Below, in pieces: positions 7,873-10,176 of a stretch of DNA of 10,176 nucleotides. Made by a program: the position numbers and the translations under genes. The DNA is from Acanthamoeba sp. SK_2022b (taxonomy: Eukaryota > Discosea > Longamoebia > Acanthamoebidae), in NCBI GenBank assembly GCA_027943245.1, contig JANDJZ010000488.1, positions 1 through 10,176 of the forward strand. The letters are read 5' to 3'. The notes beneath the pieces were generated by a model, which worked only from the letters and a program-made list of their open reading frames with translations, had not been told where the DNA came from and searched no databases. Each line of letters opens with the position of its first letter. The stretch's first letter is position 1.

Positions 7873-8948
7873 ACCACAACACCACCACCACATCACCATA
7901 ACACCACCACCACATCACCATAACACCACCACCACAATAGCACCACCACAACAGCACCACAACATCACCACAACAACAGCACCAGATCACCACCACAACA
8001 CAACACCATAACACCACCACTACACCACAACACCACCACAACATAACCACAACATTACCACAACACTACCGCAACATTTCAGCACCACCACAACACCACC
8101 ACAATTACACCACAACATCACCACAACTACCACAACACCACAACACCACCACAATTACACCCCAACTACCACAACATTTCAGCACCACCACCCACAACAC
8201 TACAGCACCACCACAACATCACCACAACACTACAGCACCACCACAACATCACCACAACAACAGCACCACCACATCACCACCACAACACCACCACTACACA
8301 CCGCCACAACACCGCAACACCAACACCACCACCACACCACCACCACCACCACACCACCACCACCACCACCACCACCACCACCACCTGACCACCACCACCA
8401 CCACCTGACCACCACCACCACCACCTGACCACCACCACCACCACCTGACCACCACCACCACCACCTGACCACCACCACCACCTGACCACCACCACCACCA
8501 CCTGACCGCCACCACCACCACCTGACCACCACCACCACCACCTGACCACCACCACCACCACCACCACCACCACCACCACCACCACCACCACCTGACCACC
8601 ACCACCACCACCACAACAACAACAACACCCCAGCACCACACCACAACAACAGCACTACCACCTGACCACCACCACCAACAACAACAAGACATCACCACAA
8701 CACCATTACAACAATACCACACTATCACCACTACCACCACAACACCACCACACCACGACAACTCCACCACACCACACCATGACAACAACAACACCATACC
8801 ACACCACCACAACAACACCAACACAACTATAACACCATCACCACAACACAACTACAACACCACAACACAACTACAACAACAACACCACACCATCACCACC
8901 ACACCACCACCACAACACCATAACACCACCACAAAACCACACCACCAC
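7873..8948. repeat. C/A-rich low-complexity repeat
   Basis: CCA, CAA, CAC and ATC words on the + strand, with duplicated blocks near 8090-8240 and a nearly pure CCA section at 8325-8610. Long Val/Trp/Gly open frames on the minus strand are artefacts. No gene is supported. Confidence 0.9.
8385..8610. repeat. 20-bp minisatellite CTGACC(ACC)n
   Basis: CTGACC recurs at 8385, 8405, 8425, 8445, 8465, 8482, 8502, 8522, 8542 and 8592. The spacing is mostly exactly 20 bases, with one 17-base unit and one expanded 50-base unit of pure ACC. An isolated further copy is at 8662. One unit carries a CCGCC variant at about 8506. Confidence 0.95.
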
Positions 8949-9185
8949 AACATTGTTGTGAGTTACCTAATAAGGTACTCTGATCAACAGTCACTCTGGA
9001 ACACCAAATGAGGTAGGACTTAATGAGCTCATAGCACATTAAGGCATGCCTTAAGTTTAGGAGTTATGTTGTAGTACAACTGTCTACAACAATATATTCA
9101 ACAGTAATAAAACCAGAGAGAACCCCTGTTCTCTCTCACTTCACACTTTTACTCTTCACCACAACGCGTATATCACAACAAACAT
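8949..9185 (+). mobile_element. Solo LTR of a copia-like element with 5-bp target duplication
   Basis: The LTR spans 8954-9180 (227 bp), starting TGTTGTGA and ending TCACAACA, a perfect 8-bp terminal inverted repeat of the TG...CA kind. It is flanked by AACAT on both sides (8949-8953 and 9181-9185), the 5-bp duplication typical of these elements. A polyadenylation signal AATAAA is at 9106-9111, followed by a 9-bp stem hairpin (9115-9136). No primer-binding site follows 9180, so it looks like a solo LTR inserted in C/A-rich repeat. Because AACAT also fits the repeat's own vocabulary, the duplication alone would be weak evidence. Assignment to the same family as the nearby gag and pol remnants is inference. 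Confidence 0.8.
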
Positions 9186-9240
9186 CACCACCACACCAGC
9201 ACCACACCACCACACCACCACACCATCACCACCACACACT
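9186..9240. repeat. C/A-rich repeat between LTR and inverted LTR fragment
   Basis: A short continuation of the CCA/CAC repeat that separates the two opposite-facing LTR sequences. Confidence 0.8.
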
Positions 9241-9293
9241 TTGTGTTCCAGAGTGACTGTTGATTTGAGTACCTTATTAGGTAACTCACAACA
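9241..9293 (-). mobile_element. Inverted fragment of the same LTR (5' end only)
   Basis: Read on the minus strand from 9293, the first 51 bases match the start of the LTR at 8954 with two adjacent mismatches (CTCAAATC against CTCTGATC). The match ends at about 9241, where C/A-rich repeat begins. It is a truncated LTR start facing the full LTR, and together they form an inverted repeat around about 240 bases. Confidence 0.85.
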
Positions 9294-9490
9294 GTGTGGT
9301 GGTGTGGTGTTGTGGTGGTGTGGTGTTGGTGTGGTGTTGTGGTGTTGAGGTGGTGATGTTGTGGTGGTGATGTGGTGTTGTGGTGGTGATGTGGTGTTGT
9401 GGTGTGGTGTGGTGTTGTGGTGGTGGTGTGGTGTTGTGGTGGTGTTGTGGTGTTGTGGTGGTGTTGTGGTGGTGTGGTGTTGTGGTGGTG
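9294..9490. repeat. G/T-rich low-complexity repeat
   Basis: Repeat of the GTGGTGTTGTGG type directly joins the inverted LTR end to the first recognisable gag codons. The normal leader and the first gag codons are therefore replaced or lost. Confidence 0.85.
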
Positions 9491-10176
9491 ATCACTGAGT
9501 ACAGCACCTGGCGCAAGGAGCTTGAGTTAGTCTTGCTCTCATGGAACCTGTTGGACGTTGTGTTTGCTGACCAGCCTGGAGGTGTGGGCAAGGAGAAGGC
9601 CAATGATGGAGACAATGACAGATGAATGAGAATGCAGCAGGTGGCTGGTTTCATCATCCTGTGTCTAGACACACAGTTCAGGTAGATATGCTTGCACCTC
9701 AAAGACTTGAGGAAGATGCTGCAGGCACTAGACAAACAGCTTGTGCTGAACACCACAGGATGTTGCATGCTCTACCTCAAGCACTACTTGAAGATGTGAT
9801 ATGAGCCTGGAGAGATGCTTCACATGTACTTCAGATGGCTACACAAGGTGTGAAGGACCTGGTAAGTCAAGACTACCAGGTAGATGAGAACCTAGCCCTT
9901 GTGATCATGCTTGATGGACTCCTGGAGGAGTATTAGTCCATACAGACCATCATTGAGAGTGCAAGAGAAATGAACTATGGAGAGGCCAAGTGGCTACTAT
10001 TTCAGTGTGAGGCTGCCCATGTTGTGAAGACAGCAACATACAAGTCCATTAACATAGTCCAAGCCACAGTTGGCGACTGAGCAAGCACTAGCCATCATGG
10101 AGTCCAAAGACCACTGGTATTTGGACTCCAGAGCAACTGCACTCTCACCATGCAACATGTGCACTTGAGCAAAAGC
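9491..10176 (+). pseudogene. Ty1/copia gag-protease remnant, partial
   Basis: The frame opens with TEYSTWRKELELVLLSWNLL, the usual start of the copia Gag (UBN2-type) domain. After a TGA at about 9623 it continues as AGFIILCLDTQF and YEPGEMLHMYF with several stops. A frameshift near 9840-9850 then leads into DENLALVIMLDGLLEEY, a TAG, and MNYGEAKWLLFQCE, the end of the Gag domain. No CCHC zinc knuckle follows. The protease start HWYLDSRAT (about 10112-10138) has Arg in place of the Gly of the DSG active site. From 10139 the sequence matches the HHCC region of the pol remnant (33 of 38 bases to 7558-7521), so protease and downstream sequence are deleted. Only 3 CpG occur in about 690 bases. It continues beyond the window edge and cannot encode a working protein. 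Confidence 0.88.

Noticed and set aside
8385..8610. CRISPR-like array
   Set aside because: Spacing is regular, but the spacers are the same ACC triplets and the unit is 20 bases in a eukaryotic repeat context; there are no unique spacers or cas genes.
8230..8851. Minus-strand frames of Val, Trp and Gly homopolymers
   Set aside because: They are direct translations of GGT/TGG triplets in the 20-bp minisatellite and its flanks.
7521..10176. TGA read as a sense codon, because both copia copies share an in-frame TGA
   Set aside because: POLA2 ends with TGA exactly at the expected C-terminus, so TGA is a normal stop in the host. Shared decay of a CGA codon explains the element better.

Overview
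This is nuclear DNA from a eukaryote. It carries one intact, intron-rich housekeeping gene inside several kilobases of low-complexity repeat and decayed retrotransposon DNA. The gene is GC-rich with short introns (79-237 bp), and CCAAT, E2F-like and weak TATA-like motifs lie just upstream of it. Ty1/copia remnants occur nearby. A microalga or similar unicellular eukaryote is the best guess, but that is inference; the sequence does not settle the lineage.

Layout: 1-520 is unique sequence with no recognised gene. 521-2476 is degenerate G/T-rich repeat on the + strand, including a (TTG)23 tract and a 44-bp tandem duplication. At about 2477-2507 the strand bias flips and a short C/A-rich stretch runs to about 2580. 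2581-2815 is unique and may hold a small + strand exon. 2816-5454 (minus) is a complete gene for the DNA polymerase alpha B subunit (POLA2/Pol12). I model it as 8 exons and 585 codons with all reading phases compatible. Its putative promoter (about 5455-5603) contains a palindromic E2F-type site, a second E2F-like site, two CCAAT boxes and a TATA-like element, as expected for an S-phase gene. 5730-6883 is C/A-rich repeat, so the gene lies between opposite-strand arms of the same repeat type.

The right third is repeat plus retroelement debris. 6884-7261 is G/T-rich. 7262-7872 (minus) is a copia pol pseudogene keeping short pieces of the protease end, HHCC zinc-binding region, integrase, reverse transcriptase and RNase H. 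7873-8948 is C/A-rich and includes a 20-bp minisatellite. 8954-9180 is a 227-bp solo LTR with 8-bp terminal inverted repeats and an AACAT target duplication. 9241-9293 is an inverted copy of the 5' end of that LTR. 9294-9490 is G/T-rich. 9491-10176 (plus) is a copia gag-protease pseudogene running off the window.

POLA2 is the only functional gene I can support. Its product joins the catalytic polymerase alpha subunit and primase in the primosome. I found no convincing new molecular system. The most interesting points are the promoter architecture, the probable GC-AG first intron, the mirror-like repeat arms, and the reciprocal CpG decay shared by the two copia fragments.
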